A stretch of 64,000 nt of DNA from an uncultured Candidatus Saccharibacteria bacterium (GCA_937990725.1 CALKQS010000015.1:1-64000); one strand, 5' to 3'. Positions 15,137 through 25,483 are shown, counted from the stretch's first letter. Numbers and translations: made by a program. Notes: generated from the sequence alone by a model not told the origin.

Positions 15137-17809
15137 GTGGTCAAAAATAATTTATCACATCGAGTTAGCGTCTACTCCAATCTTGCAGCCAAGCGCCGCA
15201 CCAAAAAAGACGCCGAAGCCCGCCGCAAAGCGGAGTACTTGGCAAGCCTACCCAAGCAACCCCTCAAGCGACTACTCTATCGGATGCATCCACGCCGAGT
15301 AGCTCAGTTTTTATTTAGCAAACGTGGAGCTTTTGCCATCCTCAAGGTGATTGGTGGGTTTTTCCTTGTGCTTGCCCTCATTATTGCTGGGCTCTTTACC
15401 TACTACCGCAAAGACCTCGATGCAATTCGCCCAGGCGAGATAGACAAGCGCGTCCAGACCACTGTTACCAAATATCTCGATCGCAGCGGCCAGCTCCTCT
15501 GGGAGGATAAAGGTAACGGCGATTACAAGCTGGTGGTTGACGGCAACCAGATTAGCGACTACGTGAAGAAAGCGACAATCGCTGTGGAGGACCGCGATTT
15601 TTACAACCACCACGGTATCAGTCTGGCTGGTATTTCTCGCGCATTCTTGAGTAACTCGCAGGGTAATGCTGTGCAGGGTGGCTCGACGCTCACACAACAG
15701 CTCGTTAAGCAAGCCTTTTTTGAGAAAAGTGAGATCGAAAAACGCGGCCTCGATGGTGTACCACGTAAGATTAAGGAGGTGATTCTCTCGATTGAAGTTG
15801 AGCGTATGTACAACAAAGATCAAATCCTTAACCTCTACCTCAACGAAGCATCGTATGGTGGCCGCCGCAATGGTGTTGAATCGGCCGCACGCACCTACTT
15901 CCAGAAGCCAGCCAAGGATCTCACTCTAGCCGAATCGGCCCTACTGGCTGGTATTCCGAATAGCCCAGGACTCTACGACCCGTATTATGTGCCAGGCAAT
16001 AGTGCTCTCATTGCACGCCAGCACAAGGTGCTTGATAGTATGGTTGAGATGAATTACATTACTAAAGAGCAGGCCAACGAAGCAAAGCAAGTTGCCATTC
16101 TTGACACTGTGAGACCAAAGGCTGAGCAGTATGCCGACATAAAAGCGCCGCACTTCGTCCTGATGGTACGCGACCAGCTCGAAAAAGAGCTGGGCAAATC
16201 GACCGTTGGCAAAGGCGGCCTCACTGTCACGACTACGCTTGACTCTACACTCCAAGGCAAGCTTGAGACTCGTATGCAAAGTATGTTTAATGGCAAGCTT
16301 ACTAATTCTCACTGTGGTAATACTAACTGTGCGACCTATGCTGGCTTTACCAATGGCGCAGCTGCTATTGAGGATAATAAAACAGGTCAAGTGGTAGCGC
16401 TAGTTGGGAGTCGAGACTTTAACTATGACGTCTTTGGTCAAAACAATGCCGCTACCGCCTTTATCCAGCCTGGCTCATCCATCAAGCCACTGGTCTATGC
16501 CCAGCTTTTCCAAAACAAGGGTAATGGCAGGACTAACTACGGGAGTGGTTCTGTCCTCTCCGACTCAAAGATCAGCTTTGGCAGTTGGACGCCGCAAAAC
16601 GCCGATGGCAAGTTCCAAAACAACATTAATCTCCGCCAAGCTCTGGCTCGCTCACGTAACATCCCCGCCATCAAAGCTATGCAAGAAAATGAGCGCAATA
16701 GGCGCGGCAGCACCTGGCAGACTATTCGCGAGATGGGAGACAGCGCCTACTGTACCCAAGGTGCAGACGCCCAAGCTGGCCTATCAAGTGCCATCGGGAG
16801 CTGTGGTACACGCCTTGTCGACCATGTCAACGCTATTGCATCTTTGGCACGGATGGGCACCTACACCCCGCAATCAACAGTTCTCAAAGTAACCAATAGC
16901 ACCGGCCAAGTCCTCAAGCAATACACCGCCTCAACCAAGCAGGTAATCGACCAGCAAGCTGCCTACATCGTCAACGACATCCTTGGCGACTCCAGCGCGC
17001 GAGCTAATCTTGGTGGTGGGCAAGACTATATGCCACAGATGAACCGCCTCAAGGCGAAGACCGCTGTCAAGACTGGTACATCAAACTCCGAGATTAATGG
17101 CAAAGTAGTAGCAAAGGATATTTGGACGGTTGGCTACACGCCGGCACTGTCGATGGCTGTTTGGCTAGGCAACTCCGATACATCACCACTACGCAACGGT
17201 AACTCGCTCATCCCCGCTATGCTGCTCGACTACACCATGGCCGATGCGACGCAATATTACGTCAGCCAACACAAAGCATCATACAGCGACTGGTTCTCCG
17301 CACCCAGCGGCATCCAGCGGATCAACAATGAAGTCTACCCATCGTATTACAATAAGAACTCTAACCGCAGCAGCAACACAATGTCATTCGATCGAGTGTC
17401 TAAGAAAAAAGCCACAAACTGTACACCAGAGTCAGCCCGCGTTGACATCCCTGTCACTCGGTCAAAGGACTCGTCAGGCAAAGAAACCGTCTCAGCCCAA
17501 GATGGCTATGATGCGACCAGCAATGACGACACTCATCGCTGTACCGACTCTAAACCAAGTGTTTCCGTCGCCGTAAGCTCGAGTGGGCAATCGGCGACGG
17601 TATACTACCGCCAGGGCAGCCACCCACTCCAGCAGCTGGAGGTGAAGGTAGGCGACCAACTCGTTGGTACACGCCACGTTAGTAGCGATGGCGACACCAA
17701 CGTCTCTATACCCTCCTCTGCTGGCAAAAACTTCACCGTGACTGCCACATTGACAGACAGTGTATACTACAGCGACAAAAATACCGCCCACGGCCAGCGA
17801 ACGAGCTAG
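15137..17809 (+). CDS. Class A penicillin-binding protein (transglycosylase/transpeptidase, PBP1A-like)
   Basis: Bifunctional peptidoglycan synthase of 890 residues. A basic cytoplasmic N-terminus is followed by one transmembrane helix (about 62–84). The GT51 domain shows AVEDRDFYNHHGIS, GGSTLTQQLVKQ and LNLYLNEASYGGRRNGVESAA. The transpeptidase domain has the catalytic GSSIKPLVYAQL, the SRN motif in ALARSRNIPA, and KTGTSN. A Ser/Thr/Asn-rich C-terminal extension of about 200 residues looks like an Ig/FN3-type outer domain. It builds the cell wall outside the membrane. The start is a GTG with an SD-like AGAGGA. A terminator follows. Confidence 0.95.
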   Translation: MVKNNLSHRVSVYSNLAAKRRTKKDAEARRKAEYLASLPKQPLKRLLYRMHPRRVAQFLFSKRGAFAILKVIGGFFLVLALIIAGLFTYYRKDLDAIRPGEIDKRVQTTVTKYLDRSGQLLWEDKGNGDYKLVVDGNQISDYVKKATIAVEDRDFYNHHGISLAGISRAFLSNSQGNAVQGGSTLTQQLVKQAFFEKSEIEKRGLDGVPRKIKEVILSIEVERMYNKDQILNLYLNEASYGGRRNGVESAARTYFQKPAKDLTLAESALLAGIPNSPGLYDPYYVPGNSALIARQHKVLDSMVEMNYITKEQANEAKQVAILDTVRPKAEQYADIKAPHFVLMVRDQLEKELGKSTVGKGGLTVTTTLDSTLQGKLETRMQSMFNGKLTNSHCGNTNCATYAGFTNGAAAIEDNKTGQVVALVGSRDFNYDVFGQNNAATAFIQPGSSIKPLVYAQLFQNKGNGRTNYGSGSVLSDSKISFGSWTPQNADGKFQNNINLRQALARSRNIPAIKAMQENERNRRGSTWQTIREMGDSAYCTQGADAQAGLSSAIGSCGTRLVDHVNAIASLARMGTYTPQSTVLKVTNSTGQVLKQYTASTKQVIDQQAAYIVNDILGDSSARANLGGGQDYMPQMNRLKAKTAVKTGTSNSEINGKVVAKDIWTVGYTPALSMAVWLGNSDTSPLRNGNSLIPAMLLDYTMADATQYYVSQHKASYSDWFSAPSGIQRINNEVYPSYYNKNSNRSSNTMSFDRVSKKKATNCTPESARVDIPVTRSKDSSGKETVSAQDGYDATSNDDTHRCTDSKPSVSVAVSSSGQSATVYYRQGSHPLQQLEVKVGDQLVGTRHVSSDGDTNVSIPSSAGKNFTVTATLTDSVYYSDKNTAHGQRTS

Positions 17810-17835
17810 TGCGTTTGTAGAGAACAATGAAATAC

Positions 17836-17862
17836 CCTGCGACTGTATGTGCAGGATTTTTT
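17836..17862 (+). terminator. Rho-independent terminator of the PBP gene
   Basis: CCTGC, 10-nt loop, GCAGG, then ATTTTTT. The stem is short but the T-run is good, 26 nt after the stop. Confidence 0.65.
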
Positions 17863-18184
17863 ATAGTGGAGTTTAAATATAGAATTATATATCTACTCCA
17901 AGCTTGTTATTTATCCCCTAGTAGCCTACACCCTTCGAATAAGATATCGGAGGATAGGCATCTCCATAATGGGAATATCAAGAAATTTAGGGCTTACGAT
18001 TAAAAATAGAATACATCTGCTTTGGAGTCGATCATCGCGATTCTAGCTCATCCAAGATACATCCTTAGCCTATTATCTCTCACAGCATGCCTTCGCGCAA
18101 TCAGCTTACACTCCGCACTTCATTACATTTTCTCCAGCTTCACCGGACATAATTGGGACTCACGATCATACAGAGACGTTATGA
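17863..18184. other. Intergenic region, no gene recognised
   Basis: About 320 AT-rich bases between the PBP terminator and the decayed phosphatase gene. Only very short frames without ribosome binding sites are present, and I see no RNA gene. It may be decayed sequence, like its neighbour. Confidence 0.4.
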
Positions 18185-18946
18185 TCATAAGGAAAGCAAT
18201 AAAGGTTCCACTACCCTCACCAACTGCCGATGCAGCTCCGGCGCTCCCGCCAGCCAGGTGAAGTTCTCGTGAGAGCGGTTCAGGGCGTCATGGTAATCCA
18301 TGGGGCTACCAGCAATATCGGTATAGACACCTCCTGCTTCCTCAATAATGATCTGCTGCGCGACGTTGTCCCAGATCTTGCTCGTTTGATTGGCGCAGGC
18401 ACCATAGGCACCCTTCGCAACCATTGCTTGGTCGACGACACTATTAGACGAGCGGAGATTACGGATCGAGAGGATGATGGCACCGAGTATAGCTCAGCCT
18501 CGCGCTTTGTCTGGGCTGGATCCTCAGGGTGGCCGTCAATACCATACGCGACGAGACTATTAGCAAGGTCGGTTTCGTGCGAGACATGGATCTTCTGGCC
18601 ATTACACCAGGCACCCGCGCCCTTGGTCGCAACGTAGAGCTCGCCAAAGGCAGGCAGGGCTATGCCACCAGCCACTGGTGTGTCGTGATCGAGCAGCCCA
18701 AGCATACACCCAGGTGTAGCGCGACCCGTTATCGATACAGCCCAGCTCCTCGTCGATGATATTATGGTCAGGGTATGCTGTGCGAATTGCGTCCGTCAGG
18801 AAATGGCCGATCTCCAGGTCGGTCTCTGTCAAGACTTGATTGCGATCTCCCGCCTTGACCGAGTGAGAGAGGTTGCCAAAGTTCGCGACTGCAATCTTCG
18901 CGGCAGCAGTGAGAGTGGTGGTGAGAAAGTCTCGATAGGTATGCAT
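18185..18946 (-). pseudogene. Inositol monophosphatase family gene, inactivated by a deletion and a frameshift
   Basis: Three consecutive minus-strand frames together spell an inositol-monophosphatase/CysQ-like protein. The first (from ATG 18946) carries the N-terminus and NIIDEELGCI, then runs out of frame near 18715 after RYTWV. The second resumes with MLGLLDHDTPVAGGIALPA and GELYVATKGAGAWCNG, then loses frame near 18480. The third supplies SIRNLRSSNSVVDQAMVAKG, KIWDNVAQQIIIEEAGG and the C-terminus. Between the first and second parts the metal-binding DPIDGT stretch is missing altogether, about 15–20 codons. This is a real deletion rather than a single base-call error, and it removes the active site. 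The gene is almost certainly non-functional. Confidence 0.85.
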
Positions 18947-19006
18947 ATAATTGCTTCCCCTTTCATGGCATTACTACTATCAGTATAACACCCTGAGAAT
19001 CCCGTA

Positions 19007-19252
19007 TCAAAAATCAAGCAACACCTCCTTGCTATCCGCTAGCTTTATAATGGTCCCTCCTGAGACCAGTCTAATCTTCAAGCCATGGTGCTCGCGCATG
19101 AATTGCCAGGACTCAGGCATATTGAGACGAGTTCTGATCTTGTCATGATACACTATACCTGTGTATATCTTCAGCGCAGAGTCACTATCTGGATGTTTGT
19201 CAAATTTTTCAGATAGGCAGGTAGCCTCGTCGCTATGTTTGTCCATCTGCAC
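19007..19252 (-). CDS. Possible small protein, unknown
   Basis: A frame of up to 81 codons (first ATG two codons in). It contains a Lys/Asp/Ser-rich part and a C-terminus with HHGLKIRLVSGGTIIKLADS. A TTGACA lies about 20 nt upstream (19276–19271), but there is no good -10 box and no Shine-Dalgarno sequence. No family is recognised; it could be a remnant. Confidence 0.3.
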   Translation of the reverse strand: MQMDKHSDEATCLSEKFDKHPDSDSALKIYTGIVYHDKIRTRLNMPESWQFMREHHGLKIRLVSGGTIIKLADSKEVLLDF

Positions 19253-19442
19253 TACATCATGCCTCAGCTTGTCAACCAGAACTACTGCGCGCTTGAACTT
19301 TTCTCCCCCCTATTCAAGCAAGTATCACTTTATATAAGCAAATTACGCCAATACTGTTTTACTACAACGAATCACACTACACACTAGCCCAACGTCAGCA
19401 GCGATTAAAACCCTGCGACACAGCAATACTAGATAACACGCC

Positions 19443-20612
19443 TTAATCCGTCTGCTTCTGCACCAAATCAAGCAGCGCTGCTTCGTGGTCAACGCGGCGG
19501 CGTGATGATGAGCGAGTGGTTCGTTTCTTGGGGGCAGCTTGCGTGGGCGCTTGTGAGGTGTGGCTCGTTGTTGGTTGTTTGGCGCGGCTGGTCGATTGAG
19601 AAGTCTGTGGAAACTTCGGAGCTGTAGCAGCTCGTGCACGAGAGGCGCGCTTGGCTGGTTTTTTTGGTTGCGGTTGCTCCACTGGTTTTGCTTTCTCACG
19701 TACAGTTTGTTGAGGTTGGCTTAGGGCTGGCTGCTCTTTTTTCTTGTCTGCCTCCTCTACCGATGTTTGAGCAGTGCGAGCTTGTGACGATTGGCGAGAG
19801 CGCGAGGTCTTTGCTGGTTTGGGCTGAGTAGATGGTTGAGTAGCCGGCTCTTCTTGCGCTACTGCTTTTCCTGATGATGCTTCAGCTGGATGAGCTTTGG
19901 CAGGCTGAGGTGCTGGCTTTTTGACGAGCTTGGCAAAGATCATCTTACCTGCAGCGGTCTGAAGGTTGCGAATAATCTCCACTTCGCAGGTGCGGCCCAG
20001 CTGGCTGCTGGCTTGCTCTACGACCACCATTGTGCCATCGGGCAAGTGCCCCACCGCCTGATGAGCGTCCTGCCCCTTCTGAAGGAGCGCCAGCGTCAGG
20101 TGTTCACCAGGCAAATGCGCCATCCGGATGCTTTGCGCCAGCTCATTCATGTTGAGCACGCCAATTCCTTCCACAGCGGCAACTTTGTTGAGATTATAAT
20201 CAATCGTGAGCAGCCATGCGCCATGCTGCTTAGCTAGGCTCAGCAGCCGCTCGTCAACCCCTTCACGTGCTTTGCTGCCATCTTGCAAGAGCTCTACCTC
20301 AACTTCGTCCATTGCCTGCAATTCCGTCACAACGTCAAGGCCATAACGAGCGCGAGCTCGCTTGTCGCTGTCTGCGTGATCTGCCAAAAATTGCAGCTCG
20401 CCCACCACACTCCGTGGAATCACCAGCGTGTCACCAATAAATCCTGTTTTGGCAACGGCCGTAATGCGACCATCCATTAGCACCGACGTGTCGACTAACA
20501 ATGCTCGCCCTTTTGTTTTGAGCGTGTTACGCGGCAACCGAGCCAGGAGATAGCTGACTTCGCCAAGAATAATAAGTGTGATGATAAGCAACACAAGAGT
20601 AGATAATTGCAT
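19443..20612 (-). CDS. PIN/TRAM-domain protein, YacL-like, with long basic low-complexity tail
   Basis: Protein of 389 residues. One N-terminal transmembrane segment (about 4–22) leads into a PIN domain with LLVDTSVLMDGRI, IPRSVVGELQ and LTIDYNLNKVAA, whose acidic residues fit a metal-dependent nuclease. A TRAM-like region follows (about 165–225, GHLPDGTMVVVEQAS). Residues 225–389 are rich in Lys, Arg, Gln, Pro, Ser and Ala and should be disordered and positively charged, perhaps binding nucleic acid. Firmicute YacL has the same PIN-TRAM core with more membrane helices. It is the last gene of the clpC–radA cluster and starts 13 bases after the radA stop; AAAGGA precedes the ATG. Confidence 0.85.
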   Translation of the reverse strand: MQLSTLVLLIITLIILGEVSYLLARLPRNTLKTKGRALLVDTSVLMDGRITAVAKTGFIGDTLVIPRSVVGELQFLADHADSDKRARARYGLDVVTELQAMDEVEVELLQDGSKAREGVDERLLSLAKQHGAWLLTIDYNLNKVAAVEGIGVLNMNELAQSIRMAHLPGEHLTLALLQKGQDAHQAVGHLPDGTMVVVEQASSQLGRTCEVEIIRNLQTAAGKMIFAKLVKKPAPQPAKAHPAEASSGKAVAQEEPATQPSTQPKPAKTSRSRQSSQARTAQTSVEEADKKKEQPALSQPQQTVREKAKPVEQPQPKKPAKRASRARAATAPKFPQTSQSTSRAKQPTTSHTSQAPTQAAPKKRTTRSSSRRRVDHEAALLDLVQKQTD

Positions 20613-20625
20613 GTTGTTCCTTTTG

Positions 20626-21981
20626 TTATGTTTTTAGATAGGTAATGAGTGCGCTGCGGATATCGCGCACGTCATGGATAAAGGGCATCTTGAGGCCACA
20701 ATGCGGGGCAATCGCTTTGGTAAAGCCGAGCTTTTGCGCCTCAGCAATGCGCCGCTCAGCCGCTTGGGCACTGCGCACTTCACCACCAAGGCCCACCTCG
20801 CCAAACACTACCACGCCATCATCAAGGCGTCGACCAGCAGCAGCACTGGCAATGGCCATGACGACGGCTAAGTCGGCTGCCCGATCAGCCAGTTTGAGCC
20901 CACCGACAACGTTGATGTAGATATCTTTATCGGATAATTGCAATTTGGTACGCCGCTCGAGGACAGCGATCAAAAGGTTGAGTCGGTTGAGATCAAATCC
21001 GCTGGCTGTCCTCTTAGGATACCCGAAATGGGTTGGATTGACAAGTGCTTGGATCTCGACAAGGATGGGGCGGTTGCCCTCAAGGGTGGCCAGCACCACC
21101 GATCCATCGGCATTTTGGCGCTCGGCAAGCAGTGCAGCCGAGGGGTTCTCGACCACCGTTAGGCCATGCTCACCCATAGCAAAGATCGCCGCTTCATTCG
21201 TGCTACCATAGCGGTTCTTGATGGCCCGCACCACCTTAAAGCCGCCGTAGCGATCGCCCTCAAACTGCAGCACCACATCCACGAGATGCTCGAGTACCTT
21301 AGGCCCCGCGATCGACCCTTCCTTCGTCACATGACCCACCAGCACTACTGCCGTTCCTGATTGCTTGGCCGCTTGAATGATGACATTGCTCGCGTTGGTA
21401 ATCTGGCTTACAGTGCCTGGTGCACTGGTGATCTCAGCCAGGCTCAGCGTCTGAATTGAATCGACAATTACCAGCTGATATTGGCCGGTACGGATGGTAG
21501 CCGCAATATCATCAGCACTCGTACTCGCCGCAAACGACAATGCCTCGTGCTGGTCGGCGCCCAGTCGCGTCGCTCGCAGCGCCACCTGCCCAGCCGACTC
21601 CTCACCACTGATGTAGAGTACCGCTTGCTGCTGCGCAACTGCATGCGCCACCTGGAGCAAGAGAGTACTCTTGCCCATGCCTGGCTGCCCCGCCAAGAGC
21701 AGCACACCACCCGGCAAAATACCACCACCTAGCACTGCATCAAGATCGGCAATGCCCGTTGCAAGCCGAGCTGCTGGCTCATCCTGGCTTGCAGCGGTGA
21801 TTGGCCGTGGCTGTAGCAACGTACCTTGGCCAGCGCTACGTGCCACAGCAGATTTACCCACTGGGGCTGGCGCTTGCTCAACGAGGCTATTCCACTGGCC
21901 ACATTGCTCACACTTGCCCGTCCACTTTGGTGAGCGCGCACCACACTGCTGGCAAACAAACATCGTGCGAGCTCGTGCCAC
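20626..21981 (-). CDS. radA: DNA repair protein RadA
   Basis: RecA-related branch-migration helicase of 451 residues (normal). It starts with the zinc-finger pair FVCQQCGARSPKW and GKCEQCGQWN. Walker A is GQPGMGKSTLLLQ, followed by LYISGEESAGQ, VIVDSIQTL, the RadA-specific KNRYGSTNE motif, and a Lon-type C-terminal domain ending near GEVGLGGEVR. It acts in recombination and repair and possibly in natural transformation. It starts at a GTG that shares one base with the upstream stop (TAGTG), so it is tightly coupled to the HExxH protein gene. Confidence 0.97.
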   Translation of the reverse strand: MARARTMFVCQQCGARSPKWTGKCEQCGQWNSLVEQAPAPVGKSAVARSAGQGTLLQPRPITAASQDEPAARLATGIADLDAVLGGGILPGGVLLLAGQPGMGKSTLLLQVAHAVAQQQAVLYISGEESAGQVALRATRLGADQHEALSFAASTSADDIAATIRTGQYQLVIVDSIQTLSLAEITSAPGTVSQITNASNVIIQAAKQSGTAVVLVGHVTKEGSIAGPKVLEHLVDVVLQFEGDRYGGFKVVRAIKNRYGSTNEAAIFAMGEHGLTVVENPSAALLAERQNADGSVVLATLEGNRPILVEIQALVNPTHFGYPKRTASGFDLNRLNLLIAVLERRTKLQLSDKDIYINVVGGLKLADRAADLAVVMAIASAAAGRRLDDGVVVFGEVGLGGEVRSAQAAERRIAEAQKLGFTKAIAPHCGLKMPFIHDVRDIRSALITYLKT

Positions 21982-22979
21982 TACACTTGCTCCTTGGGTT
22001 GCTCAATGCCATTAATGCTTTGGTTGAGCTCATTGGCGCGTACCGACAAGGCATTGAGCCGAGTGATCTTCGCATTATATATCTCAACGCGCTGATTAAT
22101 CGCGAGCCGCTGTGCCTCAAGCGCTCGCTGACGCGCTAAGAGCTTCTTACGTGCTGCCTGGAATGATGCATCATCGCGAAAGCCGCCATTTTGGGCTCTC
22201 GCATTAAACACCTTAATATCAGCCGACAGCTGCTCAGCCATCTCTTTGTACTGTGCTTGATCAGTAGGAAGCTGGGTAGCTTCTTGGTTGATTGCCTTGC
22301 TGAGCGCTTTGGCTTCTTGATCGACTTTGTCAAAGACAGCTTGGTAAGCATCACTGCGTGCGACAATCGCCGCACGGTTACGAAAATACCGACTATAGTG
22401 CTGCTCTAACTCACTGTTGATTGTACCAATCTGTGTGCCAATAATAGAATGAAGTTCATTATTACGCTCGCCTGGTTCGGCCTGGTCATAATACTTCACC
22501 ATTGAGGCAATGACCGGATTGGTCTTGATCTTGGCGTACTCTGCTTCGATAAGCTGGTCGATCCGGTGTCGCTCACCTGGGCCAAGCCGCTCATATGCGG
22601 CATGTAATAACTCGTGTGCTGTCGTGACGGGTTCGGCGTTAGTCAGTTCTTGATTCTGCACATTGTAGACGTAAATCCGGCGCAGGTGATAGCAGCCAAG
22701 GATGGCTGCTGTGCGCTCAGTCGATTTGCAACTCTTATTAAACTCAGCCTTGTCTTGCAATTGCGGCTGGCTTGCATAGAGCAGCTGCCGACCTTTGTCG
22801 GTCAGCTCAAGCTGGTCAATCACCGCTTGCATCGCACTATCGGGCTGATACCGGCTCGCCACTGCGGCATCGTAGAGCTCTGGGCCATAGGTGAGTCCGG
22901 CCCAGGCCATGCCACCGATCATCACCAGGCCAGCCAGTGTTGAGAGGAGGCGCTTAGGCCTTTTCGCTGCGTGCGTCAA
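21981..22979 (-). CDS. Membrane-anchored protein with HExxH metallopeptidase-like motif and coiled-coil tail
   Basis: Protein of 332 residues in the clpC–radA cluster. A basic N-terminus and one hydrophobic segment (about 10–28) suggest an anchored, extracytoplasmic protein. Around residues 120–130 it has TAHELLHAAYE, which contains HExxH, the zinc-binding motif of gluzincin/metzincin-type peptidases. An EAEY a little downstream could supply a third ligand. Residues 180–320 are Gln/Ala/Glu-rich and probably form a long coiled coil. The start is a TTG preceded by GGGGAGC, and it overlaps the clpC 3' end by 26 bases. I do not recognise a named family; peptidase activity is inference from the motif. 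Confidence 0.75.
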   Translation of the reverse strand: MTHAAKRPKRLLSTLAGLVMIGGMAWAGLTYGPELYDAAVASRYQPDSAMQAVIDQLELTDKGRQLLYASQPQLQDKAEFNKSCKSTERTAAILGCYHLRRIYVYNVQNQELTNAEPVTTAHELLHAAYERLGPGERHRIDQLIEAEYAKIKTNPVIASMVKYYDQAEPGERNNELHSIIGTQIGTINSELEQHYSRYFRNRAAIVARSDAYQAVFDKVDQEAKALSKAINQEATQLPTDQAQYKEMAEQLSADIKVFNARAQNGGFRDDASFQAARKKLLARQRALEAQRLAINQRVEIYNAKITRLNALSVRANELNQSINGIEQPKEQV

Positions 22980-25443
22980 TCGTCAGCTCCCCTTTTCGTA
23001 CTCCAACTGTCAAGACCGACCCCTTGGCGTAGTGATGAGCCAAGATCCCCTCGGCAAGGCGGTGCTCCAGCTCATCCTCAATCGTGCGCCGCAGCGGCCG
23101 CGCCCCAAAGGTGCGGCTGTAGCCCTGAGCGATCAACCGTCGCTTTGCCGCTGGCAACACCTTAACGGCAAGGCTCTGACGAGCCAAACGCCGATTAAGC
23201 TCAGCAATCTGCAAGTCGAATATCTTCCCAACCTCTGGCTTAGTAAGTGGGCGGAAGGTGATGATTGCATCAAACCGATTGATTAGCTCCGGCCGCATGA
23301 ATCGCTCCAGTGCCTCACGAGTATATGACTCATTGCGTCGCTGCTGCTGTGCTGTATCGTCCTCGTCGGCCAGTTTGGCCTGGAAGCCGAGGCTGCGATT
23401 GTGCTGCATCTTATCTGCACCAAGATTGCTGGTAAGAATGATGATCGTGTTACGGAAGCTCACAACGTGGCCAGTCGAGTCGGTCAATGTACCGTCCTCA
23501 AGCAGCTGCAGCAACATCTGGAAGATATCGGGATGAGCCTTTTCGATTTCATCAAACAACACCACACTATAGGGCTGGCGCCGCACTTTGTCTGTCAATT
23601 TGCCGCCATCGTCGTAGCCCACGTAGCCAGCAGGCGCACCAACAAGCCGGCTTGCGGTGTGCTTCTCGCCAAACTCACTCATATCGATCTTAATCAGCGC
23701 ATCATCCGAGCCAAACACCTCACGGGCAAGCACGCGCGCCAGCTCGGTCTTACCAACACCAGTTGGCCCCATAAAGACAAAGCTACCGATCGGCCGCTGG
23801 CTGCTCGCCACCCCGCTACGACTGCGCCGAATAGCCCGAGCCACTTTGCTAACCGCTTCTTCCTGGCCAATCAGATATTTGCCAAGGTGTTTCTCAAGAT
23901 TACACAGCAGCTTCGCCTCACTTGTGCGGACTTTCTCGACCGGGATATGTGTCATCACAGCAATAGCATGAGCAATATTGTCCTCGGTGAGCACTAGTGG
24001 AGTTTTGCGACCTTGCTCGCGACGTGCTTGCTCAAGCTGGTCGGTCAATTGGCTAATGCGCTGCTTATACAAGGCAGCACGCTCGTAGTCTTCTGCTGCC
24101 ACGGCGTCTTCCATCTTCTCATTGAGTGCTTTGATCTCACGGACATACTCGCGCTGCTTGCTTGGCTTGTGTCCCTTCTTAACGCGTACCAGAGCTGCTG
24201 CTTCATCAATCACATCAATCGCCTTGTCGGGCATGAAGCGGTCAGCCACATAGCGGTCGCTCATATACACCGCCGACTCAATCACCTCATCGCTGATCTT
24301 CACCCCGTGGTGCTTCTCGTAGTAGCTGCGCAGCCCCTTGAGGATTGCTACCGTATCCTTCACGCTTGGCTCCTTAACGAGCACTGTCTGGAAGCGACGC
24401 TCCAGCGCGCTATCCTTCTCGATATGCTTGCGATATTCCTCTAACGTCGTCGCACCGATGAGGTGCAACTCACCTCGGGCTAGCGCCGGCTTGAGGATAT
24501 TAGCTGCGTCCATTGCCCCGCCCTCTGCTGAGCCAGCTCCTACAAGCATGTGTAATTCATCGATAAAGGCAATGATGTTGCCCTGCTTGGTAATCTCGCG
24601 AATCAGTGCCGTCAGCCGCTCCTCAAACTGCCCCCGATACTTAGTACCAGCGACAATCGCCGTCATATCGAGCATAACTACTCGCTTGTCGAGCAAATTA
24701 TCTGGCACATCCTCGCGGACAATCCGCTGCGCGAGGCCCTCAACGATGGCCGTCTTACCTACCCCTGGCTCACCCAGCAAGACAGGGTTATTCTTGGTGC
24801 GACGGCTGAGGATCGTCACAAGGCGCTCGGTCTCGCGCGCTCGCCCCACCACAGTATCGAGCTCGCCATCGGCCGCCTTGGCCGTGAGGTCAGTACTGTA
24901 TTTGCTCAGAGCGCTGCCACCGCGCGGCATTGGCCGCCGCTTCGTGTCGGTGCGGGTGCTCGTGCCACCGCGGCTCTCTTCGCGCATATCATCAAAGTGA
25001 GCTTCAAGGTTGCGGACGATCGCCTCGGTATCTGCCCCCATTTCGCGTAGCAATACAGTTGCGCGGGCGTTGTTTTGCTTGAGCAAGCTATAGAGAATAT
25101 GCTCTGTGCCGAGCTCATCATGTTCATACTCCTTCGCAATTTCCCACCCCATCCGAAGTGTCAATAGAGCCGTCTCAGATAGGCCAGTTGCCCCACCAGT
25201 CCGCACCGTAATACTCTTGAGCGGCTGTAGGTGGAGCGAGTCCTCCGCCCGGCGTAGCGTAATGCCAGCATCAGCCAGTACCTTGGTGCCCAGGCTGGCG
25301 CTTTGGCTCAGGATACCAAGGAGCAGGTGTTCGGTGCCAATATAGGGGTTGCCATACCCACGGGCAATTGCATCAGCATACTGGACGCTCAGACGAGCAT
25401 CATCACTCAAATGGCTAATAAAATCTGCAAAATCATCTTCCAT
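22954..25443 (-). CDS. clpC: ClpC-type AAA+ protease ATPase subunit
   Basis: Hsp100 unfoldase of 829 residues that feeds substrates to ClpP. It has an N-terminal Clp repeat domain ([14 protein letters not shown] and [12 protein letters not shown]), AAA-1 with Walker [10 protein letters not shown], a UVR-like middle segment ([14 protein letters not shown]), and AAA-2 with [34 protein letters not shown] and the C-terminal D2 domain. The ATG at 25443 is chosen because GGAGG lies five bases before it; the frame stays open to 25512, into the operator. It heads a cluster with the HExxH protein, radA and the PIN/TRAM protein and is preceded by a CIRCE element. Confidence 0.96.
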   Translation of the reverse strand: MEDDFADFISHLSDDARLSVQYADAIARGYGNPYIGTEHLLLGILSQSASLGTKVLADAGITLRRAEDSLHLQPLKSITVRTGGATGLSETALLTLRMGWEIAKEYEHDELGTEHILYSLLKQNNARATVLLREMGADTEAIVRNLEAHFDDMREESRGGTSTRTDTKRRPMPRGGSALSKYSTDLTAKAADGELDTVVGRARETERLVTILSRRTKNNPVLLGEPGVGKTAIVEGLAQRIVREDVPDNLLDKRVVMLDMTAIVAGTKYRGQFEERLTALIREITKQGNIIAFIDELHMLVGAGSAEGGAMDAANILKPALARGELHLIGATTLEEYRKHIEKDSALERRFQTVLVKEPSVKDTVAILKGLRSYYEKHHGVKISDEVIESAVYMSDRYVADRFMPDKAIDVIDEAAALVRVKKGHKPSKQREYVREIKALNEKMEDAVAAEDYERAALYKQRISQLTDQLEQARREQGRKTPLVLTEDNIAHAIAVMTHIPVEKVRTSEAKLLCNLEKHLGKYLIGQEEAVSKVARAIRRSRSGVASSQRPIGSFVFMGPTGVGKTELARVLAREVFGSDDALIKIDMSEFGEKHTASRLVGAPAGYVGYDDGGKLTDKVRRQPYSVVLFDEIEKAHPDIFQMLLQLLEDGTLTDSTGHVVSFRNTIIILTSNLGADKMQHNRSLGFQAKLADEDDTAQQQRRNESYTREALERFMRPELINRFDAIITFRPLTKPEVGKIFDLQIAELNRRLARQSLAVKVLPAAKRRLIAQGYSRTFGARPLRRTIEDELEHRLAEGILAHHYAKGSVLTVGVRKGELTIDARSEKA

Positions 25444-25483
25444 GTCGTCCTCCAAAATCTGTGGCCAAAAAGCCACCCTACTC

